Positions 1 through 6,946 are shown, counted from the first letter of the stretch. The stretch is DNA of 9,085 nt from CAZVWJ01 sp964631325 (GCA_964631325.1 CAZVWJ010000077.1:1-9085), one strand, 5' to 3'. Translations and numbers: made by a program. The notes: a model not told the origin generated them from the letters alone.

Positions 1-14
1 GGCGTCCCTCCGGG

Positions 15-53
15 CGATTAATTCACGACGGATGAGCTGTCGTGAATTAATCG
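15..53. repeat. Perfect 15-bp inverted repeat after arsR
   Basis: Arms at 15-29 and 39-53 are perfect reverse complements (CGATTAATTCACGAC and its complement) around a 9-nt loop at 30-38. The dyad starts 2 nt beyond the arsR stop codon (56-58). Read on the minus strand it is a strong hairpin at the 3' end of the arsR message. The following bases are C/G-rich rather than a U run, so it is not a textbook intrinsic terminator. It may protect the 3' end, terminate by another route, or be a protein-binding or dispersed repeat. The dyad is directly visible; its role is unknown. Confidence 0.75.
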
Positions 54-55
54 GG

Positions 56-421
56 CTAGAAAATATCCGCTTCGTCCAGGTTCTCACACGTATAGCTACT
101 TTTCAGGTAGGTGTTCAGTTTATCGACGTCCGCCTGAAACTGCTCCTGTTTTTTCAGTTCTTCCCGCAGTAATTGTGAGATAAAGGGATAGTCCTCAATT
201 AGCTTCCGGTTCAGGTAATAATGGTTCCACTGTGCCTCTTTTTCACTGTAGATAAGACCAGTTTGTTTCAGTTTGTTCAAATGGCGGGAAGCGGTTGACT
301 GGTTGAGGTCCAGGATATTTCTGATCTCACAGACACATAGCTCTTTTTCGTTTAACAAATTCAGGATTCTGAGTCTGGTTTCCTGGGCCAGGACTTTCAT
401 TATCGAAAGCAGATCATCCAT
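56..421 (-). CDS. arsR: ArsR-family arsenic-responsive repressor
   Basis: A 121-residue winged-helix metalloregulator of the ArsR/SmtB family, expected to repress the neighbouring arsenite efflux gene until As(III) binds. Residues 10-23 match the family N-terminus (LAQETRLRILNLL). The metal-sensing motif ELCVCEI is at 27-33 with Cys29 and Cys31, followed by the recognition helix (QSTASRHLNKL, 41-51) and the wing (W65 to Y69). The third Cys of the E. coli-type motif ELCVCDLC is Arg34 here; another Cys lies near the C-terminus (Cys112). The ATG is preceded by AAAGGTGATC, a good ribosome-binding site. It lies 138 bp downstream of acr3 in the same orientation, which supports the arsenic role. Antimonite or another thiophilic metal is the alternative inducer. 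Confidence 0.93.
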   Translation of the reverse strand: MDDLLSIMKVLAQETRLRILNLLNEKELCVCEIRNILDLNQSTASRHLNKLKQTGLIYSEKEAQWNHYYLNRKLIEDYPFISQLLREELKKQEQFQADVDKLNTYLKSSYTCENLDEADIF

Positions 422-461
422 CCCTGATCACCTTTCCGAAAATTAGCCACAGAATTGTCTG

Positions 462-478
462 GTAAATATTTATGATAA
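462..478 (-). promoter_or_regulatory. Candidate arsR promoter/operator
   Basis: In the 138-bp gap between acr3 and arsR, an AT-rich segment reads TTATCATAAATATTTAC on the minus strand, 41 nt before the arsR start. It contains a perfect 10-bp palindrome (TAAATATTTA, 463-472). Its two ends, TTATCAT and ATTTAC, recur upstream of acr3 at 1774-1795, there 5 nt further apart. It could be an ArsR operator or part of a promoter, but AT-rich intergenic DNA gives such matches by chance. No convincing -35/-10 pair is visible. The rest of the gap holds only the arsR ribosome-binding site. Confidence 0.3.
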
Positions 479-559
479 CACATACTCTTGAAACATTTGA
501 AAGGCAACAAACTTGCTCTTGTAGTTTTTCATAATTTGATTCGGTACCGCCCCGCTCAC

Positions 560-1651
560 TCAGGCCGAAGCCGCTTGCTCCTCCGCGGTCGAAAACCAGT
601 GGCGGGTCTGATTGGCGAACCAGACCAGGGCAAGCATCAGCGGCACTTCAATCAGGACACCGACAACTGTGGCCAGGGCCGCGGCCGAGCCCATGCCAAA
701 CAGGGTGATCGCGGTGGCCACTGCCAGCTCAAAGAAATTGCTGGCCCCGATCATTGAAGCCGGGGCGGCCACCGAGTGGCGGACGTTCCAGAGCTTACAC
801 CAGCCATAGGCAAGCGCAAAGATAAAGATTGTCTGAATGGAGAGCGGGATTGCGATGAAGAGGATGTGCAGGGGATACTGAAAGATATACTCCCCCTGAA
901 AAGAAAACAACAGCACCAGAGTCAACAAAAGTCCGGTGATTGTTACCGGCTGAAGCGCGGGTAAAAATTGTTCCTCAAACCAGGTTTTTCCCTTTGTGCT
1001 AATCAATGTTTCCCGGGAAGAATAACCGGCTGCAAGGGGAATTACAATGTAGAGGATAACCGAGAGCAGCAGCGTATTCCAGGGGACCTGGATCCCGCCC
1101 AGCCCCAGTAAAAATGTAACCAGCGGGGCGTAGGCAAAAAGTAAAACTAGGTCGTTTATCGCAACCTGGACGAGCGTGTAGCCGGCGTTGCCGTCGGTGA
1201 GGTAGCTCCAGACGAAGACCATGGCTGTACAGGGAGCCGAACCCAGCAGAACTGCTCCGGCTACGTATTCCATTCCTAATTCGGTTGGAATGAACGGTTC
1301 AAATATGTAACGTAGAAAAATCGTGGCAAAGAAAAACATGGTAAACGGTTTAATCAGCCAGTTGGCGGCCAGAGTGACAACTAACCCCTTGGGTTGCTTG
1401 CCGGCGTTGACGATACTGTCGAAATCAACCTCAACCATCATCGGATAAATCATAAACCAGATTAACACGGCGACCGGGATATTGACCTGATAAAACGTAA
1501 ATTTTTCCAGGGTATTGGGAACAATCGGCAAAAGCTGGCCGACAGCAATACCCAGCAGAATACAGGCACCCACCCAGACGGACAGGTAACGCTCAAAACA
1601 GGACATCCCTTCCTCGGGATTACATTTCTCGGCCTGCGCATTCTCACTCAT
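560..1651 (-). CDS. acr3: ACR3-family arsenite efflux permease
   Basis: A 363-residue polytopic membrane protein of the ACR3 family (bile acid:Na+ symporter superfamily), which expels arsenite across the cytoplasmic membrane. About ten hydrophobic segments are visible. Family hallmarks are the motif GSAPCTAMVFVWSYL with the essential Cys (about residue 141) and the later helix motif GASNFFELAVA with the conserved Glu (about 308). Length is normal. A frame extension to a TTG at 1666 exists, but the ATG at 1651 has GGAGG 8 nt upstream (1660-1664) and that TTG overlaps the site, so I chose 1651. It is followed by arsR on the same strand; neither an arsenate reductase (arsC) nor an arsA ATPase is present in the window. 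Confidence 0.95.
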   Translation of the reverse strand: MSENAQAEKCNPEEGMSCFERYLSVWVGACILLGIAVGQLLPIVPNTLEKFTFYQVNIPVAVLIWFMIYPMMVEVDFDSIVNAGKQPKGLVVTLAANWLIKPFTMFFFATIFLRYIFEPFIPTELGMEYVAGAVLLGSAPCTAMVFVWSYLTDGNAGYTLVQVAINDLVLLFAYAPLVTFLLGLGGIQVPWNTLLLSVILYIVIPLAAGYSSRETLISTKGKTWFEEQFLPALQPVTITGLLLTLVLLFSFQGEYIFQYPLHILFIAIPLSIQTIFIFALAYGWCKLWNVRHSVAAPASMIGASNFFELAVATAITLFGMGSAAALATVVGVLIEVPLMLALVWFANQTRHWFSTAEEQAASA

Positions 1652-1773
1652 CCGTATAACCTCCAATCAATAGGTGAATAAAATGCTTCCAACTACAACT
1701 ACTTACCCAGGTAACGTTCTTTATAAGGTTTGTCTTTGCCCACGACTGTTTATATCGGGATTAACCCTGAACT

Positions 1774-1800
1774 GTAAATTATTGTATCATGATAAACGCA
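1774..1800 (-). promoter_or_regulatory. Candidate acr3 promoter with overlapping dyad
   Basis: On the minus strand TGATACAAT forms an extended -10 (TG, one base, then TACAAT at 1786-1781). No good -35 is seen, which is tolerable for an extended -10 promoter. A perfect 10-bp palindrome, TATCATGATA (1785-1794), overlaps the -10, where a repressor would block initiation. TTATCAT and ATTTAC at the ends of 1774-1795 also occur upstream of arsR. The acr3 leader would be roughly 120 nt. That ArsR binds here is inference. Confidence 0.4.
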
Positions 1801-1810
1801 TATAATAAAA

Positions 1811-1838
1811 ATAAAAAAACCTGAGATTTGCCCGGGTT
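1811..1838 (-). terminator. Weak intrinsic terminator candidate after nitroreductase gene
   Basis: On the minus strand an imperfect hairpin (AACC pairing with GGTT at 1835-1838 and 1818-1821, then one mismatch and three further pairs including a wobble) is followed at once by a T-rich run (TTTTTTTATTTTTATT). It lies about 135 nt past the nitroreductase stop and just ahead of the acr3 promoter, a sensible place to separate the two units. The stem is short, so confidence is modest. Confidence 0.4.
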
Positions 1839-1905
1839 GAACACAGTTCTTTATCTCTAAACTATCTGTCTGTGTACTTGGAATCCATCGATCTTTGAAT
1901 TATTG

Positions 1906-1928
1906 ATTGCCGGGTCAAGCCCGGCAAT
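1906..1928. repeat. REP-like palindrome, 9-bp arms
   Basis: ATTGCCGGG (1906-1914) and CCCGGCAAT (1920-1928) are perfect reverse complements around the loop TCAAG. It lies 44 nt downstream of the nitroreductase stop. The core followed by GACA closely resembles, from memory, a short palindromic intergenic repeat found in very many copies in unrelated bacteria. No U run follows on either strand. As RNA it would form a stable hairpin that may protect the nitroreductase message end. The rest of 1667-1972 holds only the terminator and promoter candidates and no gene. Confidence 0.7.
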
Positions 1929-1972
1929 GACAGTCCGTTAGAAAGTTCTGAGTGTGTAAAGGTAGAGGGGAT

Positions 1973-2503
1973 TTATTTAAGGGGTTGCCCCCATTTGTTC
2001 CGGAAGATGATTTTAGAGAGGGGTTTGCGGCCGCCAAATTTGCCTTTATGGCCGGGGTAACCGAGGGGAGTGAGGACAACAATTTTATATTCTTCGGGGA
2101 CCTCCAGAAGGTCGCGGACTGCTGATTCATCAAAATTGGCAATCCAACAGGTTCCCAGGCCTTCGGCGTGGGCGGCGAGAGTTAGATGGTCCATGAAAAT
2201 GGCGGCGTCGACGGCAAAAGAAGTCATATATTCCCCGTGTTGCTGGTAACATTTTTTCGTGCTGGAGCAGATAACTACAGAATACGGGGCTTCGGCCAGA
2301 AATTTTTGATTGCCCGCTGCTTCGACCAGTTTATCCTGTAAGTTGTTCTCGTTGACGAGAATGATTTTCCAGGGTTGGACGTTTTTAGCAGAAGGAGCGA
2401 GGTGAGCCATCTCCAGGACCCGGTTTAATTTCTCCGGCTCAACTGGTTTATTCTTGTATTTACGAATACTACGACGTTCTTTGATTGCTTCATACAAATC
2501 CAT
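1973..2503 (-). CDS. Nitroreductase-family FMN oxidoreductase
   Basis: A 176-residue single-domain member of the NfsA/FRP-type nitroreductase superfamily: cytoplasmic, usually dimeric, using FMN and NAD(P)H to reduce nitro compounds, quinones or flavins. The N-terminal FMN-phosphate motif ERRSIRKY is at 9-16, the second motif SAKNVQPW at 38-45, the family segment GLGTCWI at 115-121 and GYP at 148-150. R159-K160 near the C-terminus is also typical. The frame extends to a GTG at 2512, but the ATG at 2503 follows AGGTG at 6-nt spacing and the protein then begins MDLYEAI, as relatives do. The physiological substrate cannot be told. It is separated from the upstream operon by 121 bp and from acr3 by 321 bp, so it is probably its own transcription unit. 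Confidence 0.9.
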   Translation of the reverse strand: MDLYEAIKERRSIRKYKNKPVEPEKLNRVLEMAHLAPSAKNVQPWKIILVNENNLQDKLVEAAGNQKFLAEAPYSVVICSSTKKCYQQHGEYMTSFAVDAAIFMDHLTLAAHAEGLGTCWIANFDESAVRDLLEVPEEYKIVVLTPLGYPGHKGKFGGRKPLSKIIFRNKWGQPLK

Positions 2504-2514
2504 TTGTATCACCT

Positions 2515-2548
2515 GTGATTTTTAAAAAGGATGAGAGCGAAAAATCAC
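2515..2548 (-). promoter_or_regulatory. Inverted repeat next to nitroreductase RBS
   Basis: GTGATTTTT (2515-2523) and AAAAATCAC (2540-2548) are perfect 9-bp complements with a 16-nt spacer. In the message the 3' arm ends directly before the AGGTG ribosome-binding site of the nitroreductase gene. A second small dyad, GATTT-AG-AAATC, lies at 2553-2564. These may be an operator or a leader hairpin. No clear -35/-10 pair was found in 2504-2624, and I see no strong terminator for the preceding gene there. Confidence 0.35.
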
Positions 2549-2624
2549 GACCGATTTAGAAATCTCTTTACACTGCCTTCTGAATATTGTGTTGCGTTTC
2601 CACTGAGGAGTAACAATCAGCAAT

Positions 2625-4292
2625 TTACTGTTCTAATTTTTTATTTTGGGATAGTATTTCGGTCAGCAGAGTTTTAACCAGTTTGCTTCCCTTAAGATAG
2701 TTTTTCACTATAGTGCTCATTTCTGTGTTTCTTCCCTGGGCATTTTCGTAAAAAGTCACTGGAGCGAGAAAATCGGTCCATTTGTTCTGGGAGACTTTTT
2801 CGCCGAGTTCACGGATATTTTGATTGGGCCGACTACCGGCTTCGGATAATTTTACTGCCTGATTGTATTGTTCCAGGAGCTGAAGCCACTCGTTTAATTC
2901 CTCAATTTTTTCTTCGATCAGTTCTATTTCATGTTTGCCGGGCGGGCCGAGCCAGTCCCTAATTTCTTCCGGTTTGGCTGTGGCCGATGGAAAGTCCCAG
3001 TCCCGGTTGACAGCAGAGCAGAGATTTTCCCAGGCTAATTCCAGCACAGTTTGCAGGTAATCTTTTCCTCTTCGCTTTCTAGCCGGGTATTTTTCCCGGA
3101 GGAATTCGTTTGGTCGCTGATCTCCGGTCCAGGAGCTGGTGAACCCGGGGGGGAGTTCAGGGAAAGAGTTTTTCCCGAGGACAAATCCGGCGGCCCGAAT
3201 CACCTGGTCGGGGATCAGTTTTTGGGCCCAGGTGGAGTGTTCAGCGCCGGAAAGCACAAGATTTTTGGCCGAGTAGCCGCCCACCCAGCGTGGCCCGGTA
3301 ATAGTCAGTGAAGGGCAATTAACGGCGGCAGCGAGATGGACGGTAGCCGTATCCGGCCCGATTAAGAGCCGGGACTTATTTAAAATAGCAGCGCTGAATT
3401 TTAAATCACCGGCCGCGGTAAAGTCAGCCAGGGGGAGTGATGTTTGAGCTTTTATCCAGTTATGGCGCTCAACGTCTTCCGGGCCGCCGATAAGCGCCAC
3501 CGGGAGTTTAAAACGGTCGTTTAATTTTTCGATAACGGTGGGCCACTGTTCTTTTTTGTAGCGCCGTCTTTCCCATTTAGAACCGGTATGCACGACAATA
3601 AAATCAGAGTCGAGTCCGGCCTCTTCAAGGACCTTGGTGGCCTTCGCTTCAGCCTGTTCTGTCAGGGCGATATCCAGTGAATGTTCGACTCGACCCAGGC
3701 CCAGCCGGCGACCCAGTTTGCCGGGAGAAAAGAGTCGTTCGGAAAGATCCCCCGGGGGAGTGAGAAAATTATTTTCTGAAACTGAACTGAACCACCGGTA
3801 AAAGTAGATGTTGGCGTTGAGCACCGGCTGATGCTGTTGATTAAAGTGCAGTCCAAGAATATCAGGTTGCCCTCCGGCGAGTGTAGCATACCAGGCCGAC
3901 CGAGCACAGAGGTGCGGATTTAAGACGAGGTCAAACTCGGCGTCGGCAATTTTTTCACAGAATTCATTTATTTCCGACCCTGGTTCCTCCTCTTCCAGCC
4001 AGCGGTGGCGGTGGGCAACAAGTAGTTTGTCCGGCACTCCGTTTTCCAGGATGGAGGTTGCGTCAGCCTCGACAATATAGCTGATGTGGGCGTCGGGATT
4101 CTGGCGGCGCAGTTCCCGGAGGGCGGGGGTAATGCAGAGGACGTCACCAATCGAGGAGGGTTGGATAACGAGAATTTTGTCGGTTTTCTCCGGTGCCCGC
4201 ACCGGTGTCAGATTGATGGAAGGATAATCCTCGTAAGTATGAACGGCCTGGTGATATTCCACCCGCTCAATAATTTTGGGAGTAATTTTCAT
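2625..4292 (-). CDS. GT9 (heptosyltransferase-like) glycosyltransferase with C-terminal extension
   Basis: A 555-residue protein. Residues about 38-370 form a glycosyltransferase family 9 unit (ADP-heptose:LPS heptosyltransferase type, GT-B fold). The N-terminal Rossmann motif is KILVIQPSSIGDVLCITPAL (39-58). The sugar-nucleotide side has VVHTGSKWERRRYKKEQWP (233-251), ALIGGPED (266-273) and the hallmark IGPDTATVHLAAAVNCPSL (311-329). Such enzymes add sugars to lipopolysaccharide core or other surface glycans at the inner face of the membrane. WaaC/F proteins are about 320-350 residues, so about 160 residues from 395 on are extra: charged, helical in character, with a probable coiled coil at about 453-482 (IELIEEKIEELNEWLQLLEQY). 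I do not recognise that part. No Shine-Dalgarno site precedes the ATG; the thioesterase gene ends 15 nt upstream, so translational coupling is likely. Donor and acceptor are unknown. Confidence 0.85.
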   Translation of the reverse strand: MKITPKIIERVEYHQAVHTYEDYPSINLTPVRAPEKTDKILVIQPSSIGDVLCITPALRELRRQNPDAHISYIVEADATSILENGVPDKLLVAHRHRWLEEEEPGSEINEFCEKIADAEFDLVLNPHLCARSAWYATLAGGQPDILGLHFNQQHQPVLNANIYFYRWFSSVSENNFLTPPGDLSERLFSPGKLGRRLGLGRVEHSLDIALTEQAEAKATKVLEEAGLDSDFIVVHTGSKWERRRYKKEQWPTVIEKLNDRFKLPVALIGGPEDVERHNWIKAQTSLPLADFTAAGDLKFSAAILNKSRLLIGPDTATVHLAAAVNCPSLTITGPRWVGGYSAKNLVLSGAEHSTWAQKLIPDQVIRAAGFVLGKNSFPELPPGFTSSWTGDQRPNEFLREKYPARKRRGKDYLQTVLELAWENLCSAVNRDWDFPSATAKPEEIRDWLGPPGKHEIELIEEKIEELNEWLQLLEQYNQAVKLSEAGSRPNQNIRELGEKVSQNKWTDFLAPVTFYENAQGRNTEMSTIVKNYLKGSKLVKTLLTEILSQNKKLEQ

Positions 4293-4307
4293 AATTAATT
4301 ATATTTT

Positions 4308-4754
4308 TCAATTTTGCTGATCATCAGTGACCCCGCCGGCTTCGGTTAATTCTTGGGATTTGCGGTAGACTGTGCCTTTAAAAGAAGCAACGAGTTCGCC
4401 GGCTTCAGTGGTGATTTCAGTTCGATATGTAGCCAGCTTGGGATGGCGGTTAATTTCCGTGCAGTGAGCCGTGAGTGTTCCCTCGTTTACTGTTTTGAAG
4501 TAAGAGATGCTGGATTCAATCCCCAGGGCAACACTGCCGTAGGAGTTAGAAGCAGCGGCAAAAGCGAGATCGGCGAGGGTAAAGAGAGCGCCCCCGTGGA
4601 CGGACTCGGCGCTGTTCAAATGTTCAGGAGTAATCTCCAGTTGAGCTTTGGCTTCCCCGGGTTGAACTTCCAGCAACTGGACGCCGGTGAGGGTGGCGAA
4701 TCTGTCATTTGTTTGAATAATTTGTTTAATTTTATCCGTTGAGGAGGAAGCCAC
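4308..4754 (-). CDS. PaaI-type hotdog thioesterase
   Basis: About 148 residues forming one hotdog-fold acyl-CoA thioesterase domain of the PaaI / 4HBT family, which hydrolyses aryl- or acyl-CoA to the acid and CoA. The catalytic helix segment HLNSAESVHGGALFTLADLAFA is diagnostic, with the HGG turn and the following Asp. The later beta strands (SISYFKTVNEGTLTAHC, ATYRTEITTEAGELVASFKGTVYRK) fit the family. No ATG exists. The frame opens at TTG 4763, but AGGA touches that codon, whereas the GTG at 4754 has AGGA 9 nt upstream, so I prefer 4754; the 9-nt difference is unresolved. It lies 14 nt after iorB, which points to arylacetyl-CoA, the IorAB product, as a candidate substrate. That substrate is inferred from context only. 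Confidence 0.88.
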   Translation of the reverse strand: MASSSTDKIKQIIQTNDRFATLTGVQLLEVQPGEAKAQLEITPEHLNSAESVHGGALFTLADLAFAAASNSYGSVALGIESSISYFKTVNEGTLTAHCTEINRHPKLATYRTEITTEAGELVASFKGTVYRKSQELTEAGGVTDDQQN

Positions 4755-4768
4755 TGTCTTCAATCCTG

Positions 4769-5350
4769 TCAGGAGACATTTTCCGCCAGCTTCAGACCGG
4801 CCTCAAAGATTTCCAGATTTTTAGCTTGAATCCCGTCTTTTTTATCGGCAAAGTGAGAAGTAATAGCGGAGCGGATTGCCGCCCGGGGAAGCCCGATAAA
4901 GGGAGTTGCGGCACCGAGGGTGGCAGTATTAGCCCCCGGACGTAATTTGTGATCAGTGGCAATTTGTTGGGCGTTGACCAGCAGTTTCCGGGGGAGCTGA
5001 TCGAGCCTTGAATAGATTTTTTCTGGCGGAGGATAATCGGGGATATTTTCTACCGGCTTCCGGCTGGTGATCAGCCAGCCCTCTTTGGCCAGCCAGGGGA
5101 GGTAACGAAGCGCTTCCAGTGTCTCAAGCGAAATAATAATATCGGCTCGCCCGCGGGGAATCAGGTCAGAAGCAATTTTTCCGTCAGAAAGTCGCAGGTG
5201 AGAGACTACGGCCCCGCCACGCTGGGCCATTCCGTGGACCTCTGATTGTTTGAGGTGGAGGTTTTCGGCCAGAGCCGCTGACCCGAGGATAGTGGAGAGG
5301 GTTAAAATCCCCTGGCCACCGACCCCGGCAAGAATTATATCAGTTTTCAT
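4769..5350 (-). CDS. iorB: Indolepyruvate:ferredoxin oxidoreductase, beta subunit
   Basis: A 193-residue gamma-type domain protein of the 2-oxoacid:ferredoxin oxidoreductase family, the small partner of IorA. The N-terminus DIILAGVGGQGILTLSTILG (4-23) carries the family's glycine-rich motif. SEVHGMAQRGGAVVSHLRL (36-54) is the typical following segment, and ADIIISLETLEALRYLPWL (69-87) matches the family core. Length is standard for IorB. The ATG has AGAGGA 8 nt upstream and lies 24 nt after the iorA stop. Together the subunits convert aryl pyruvates plus CoA to arylacetyl-CoA, CO2 and reduced ferredoxin in the cytoplasm. The alternative, a 2-oxoglutarate-type gamma subunit, is unlikely given iorA beside it. 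Confidence 0.94.
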   Translation of the reverse strand: MKTDIILAGVGGQGILTLSTILGSAALAENLHLKQSEVHGMAQRGGAVVSHLRLSDGKIASDLIPRGRADIIISLETLEALRYLPWLAKEGWLITSRKPVENIPDYPPPEKIYSRLDQLPRKLLVNAQQIATDHKLRPGANTATLGAATPFIGLPRAAIRSAITSHFADKKDGIQAKNLEIFEAGLKLAENVS

Positions 5351-5374
5351 TAGTCGATTCCTCTGTCAGGAGAT

Positions 5375-6946
5375 TCATATTTGCACACAGGCCCGGCGGG
5401 TGATCAGCACCGAGACGCCGTCGTAGTTGATTTCCTGTTCCAGGATTTTCGTATTTTTTGATTTTTCCGGTTGGACTGGTTTTAAAACGTGGAGATGGTC
5501 CGGCTCGACGCCGATACCCTCGCAAATTTCTTCCAGTCCGGCTGAGGCGAGAGAATCCTGCCCCCCGGTCATCGCCGTGGTAGAGTTGTCGAGAATTAAC
5601 ACGGTGATAGGGGATGATTCGTAGACGGCGTCAAGCAGACCGGTCATTCCCGAGTGAGTGAAAGTTGAGTCACCGATAACGGCGAGGGAGGGATGGAGTC
5701 CGGCGTCACTTGCCCCCTTTGCCATGGTGATTGAAGCTCCCATGTCGACGCAGGAGTGAATTGTTTCATAGGGCGGCAAAAAGCCCAGGGTATAGCAGCC
5801 AATATCTGAAAAAGCACGCGCATTTTCCTCATTTTCCAGAATTTCCTTTAGAAATTCAAAGGTATCGGCGTGTGGACAGCCGGGGCAGAGACGTGGTGGC
5901 CGGGCGGGTAGATCGTCGGGCGCGGGCTGGCCGGAAGTTTCTTCAAGTCCCAGTGCGGAGGCAACCAGGTCCGGGTTGAGTTCGCCGGCCCGGGGTAGGG
6001 TTCCGTCCAGCCGCCCCTCAACTTTTAGGTCTCCTTCGGCCCGGTCCCGGAGAAATTCTTCAATAAAGGGCTGGCCGTCCTCGAGGACAAGAACTTTTTT
6101 GAGTCCCTCGATAAATTCGGTTATTTTTTCCCGGGGCAGGGGATAGTGGCTAATTTTAAGACAGTCGGCAGAAATGTCGTTTTCCTGTTTACATTCCTGG
6201 AGGTAATTGTAGGTAATTCCGGCCGTAATTATCCCCCGGTTATTTCCGGGGGCACTTTCTGCCCGGTTAAACCGGGAGGTTTCAGCGGCCTGAGAAAGCT
6301 TATCTTTTTTATCGAGGAGATTCTGATAATTTTTTCTGGCGTTGAGGGGGATAAGAGTATACTGGCTGTGATCCTGGTGAGGGGCGAAATCATTTTCTGC
6401 TTCGGGGTCACCTATTTCAACGTCGGCCCGGGAGTGAGCCAGCCGGGTAACCAGCCGGAGGAGGACGGGAATGGAGTGGGTTTCGGAGAAGGAAAAGGCA
6501 GTTCGGGTGAGGTGATAGGCTTCCTGTTGATTAGCGGGTTCCAGGACGGGGACACTGGCGAATTTACCGTAATAGCGGCTATCCTGTTCATTCTGGCTGG
6601 AGTGCATGGAGGGGTCGTCAGCTACCGCCAAAACCAGGCCTCCTTTAACTCCGGTGATAGCGGTATTAACAAAAGGATCGGCGGCAACGTTGAGACCGAC
6701 GTGTTTCATACTGACCAGGACCCGTTTATTGCAGTAAGCCATTCCGAGAGCGGCTTCCAGGGCTGTTTTTTCGTTACTGCTCCACTGCCGGTGTAAATTT
6801 TCTTCTTCGGCCCGGGGAGAAGCCTGGATGTATTCCATAATTTCGGTTGAGGGGGTGCCGGGGTAAGAATAGGCGCCGGAGATACCGGCATCCAGAGCCC
6901 CCTGGGCTACAGCCTCATCTCCGAGAAGTAGCTTGGTTTGACTCAT
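5375..6946 (-). CDS. iorA: Indolepyruvate:ferredoxin oxidoreductase, alpha subunit, lacking ferredoxin domain
   Basis: A 523-residue TPP-dependent catalytic subunit. Residues 1-175 are the pyrimidine-binding domain (LLLGDEAVAQGALDAG, SYPGTPSTEI at 27-36, HVGLNVAADPFVNTA at 82-96). A middle domain follows at about 235-330. The TPP-binding domain starts at LCPGCPH (353-359) with DIGCYTLG (381-388) and the Mg/TPP motif GDSTFTHSGMTGL to LDNSTTAMTG (425-461). The family normally continues past the segment seen here as ITRRACVQI with a C-terminal domain binding two [4Fe-4S] clusters; this protein stops there. Only 24 nt separate the stop from iorB and no CxxCxxC coding is seen in another frame there. 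Cys354, Cys357, Cys384 and perhaps Cys475 could still bind one proximal cluster (inference). The ATG follows GGTGAT at 9 nt. Confidence 0.94.
   Translation of the reverse strand: MSQTKLLLGDEAVAQGALDAGISGAYSYPGTPSTEIMEYIQASPRAEEENLHRQWSSNEKTALEAALGMAYCNKRVLVSMKHVGLNVAADPFVNTAITGVKGGLVLAVADDPSMHSSQNEQDSRYYGKFASVPVLEPANQQEAYHLTRTAFSFSETHSIPVLLRLVTRLAHSRADVEIGDPEAENDFAPHQDHSQYTLIPLNARKNYQNLLDKKDKLSQAAETSRFNRAESAPGNNRGIITAGITYNYLQECKQENDISADCLKISHYPLPREKITEFIEGLKKVLVLEDGQPFIEEFLRDRAEGDLKVEGRLDGTLPRAGELNPDLVASALGLEETSGQPAPDDLPARPPRLCPGCPHADTFEFLKEILENEENARAFSDIGCYTLGFLPPYETIHSCVDMGASITMAKGASDAGLHPSLAVIGDSTFTHSGMTGLLDAVYESSPITVLILDNSTTAMTGGQDSLASAGLEEICEGIGVEPDHLHVLKPVQPEKSKNTKILEQEINYDGVSVLITRRACVQI

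Noticed and set aside
422..559. Terminator between acr3 and arsR
   Set aside because: Only a 4-bp GCAA/TTGC stem could be found and no U run follows, so read-through from acr3 into arsR remains likely.
1652..1666. TTG start for ACR3 at 1666
   Set aside because: The TTG overlaps the GGAGG site that serves the ATG at 1651 with ideal spacing.
5351..5400. Frameshift that would restore the IorA ferredoxin domain
   Set aside because: Other frames here show no CxxCxxC motifs, and only 24 nt lie before the iorB start with its own ribosome-binding site, so there is no room for the lost domain.
6146..6796. 216-codon open frame on the plus strand
   Set aside because: It lies wholly antisense to iorA, has low-complexity composition and no recognisable domain; iorA's motifs explain this stretch.
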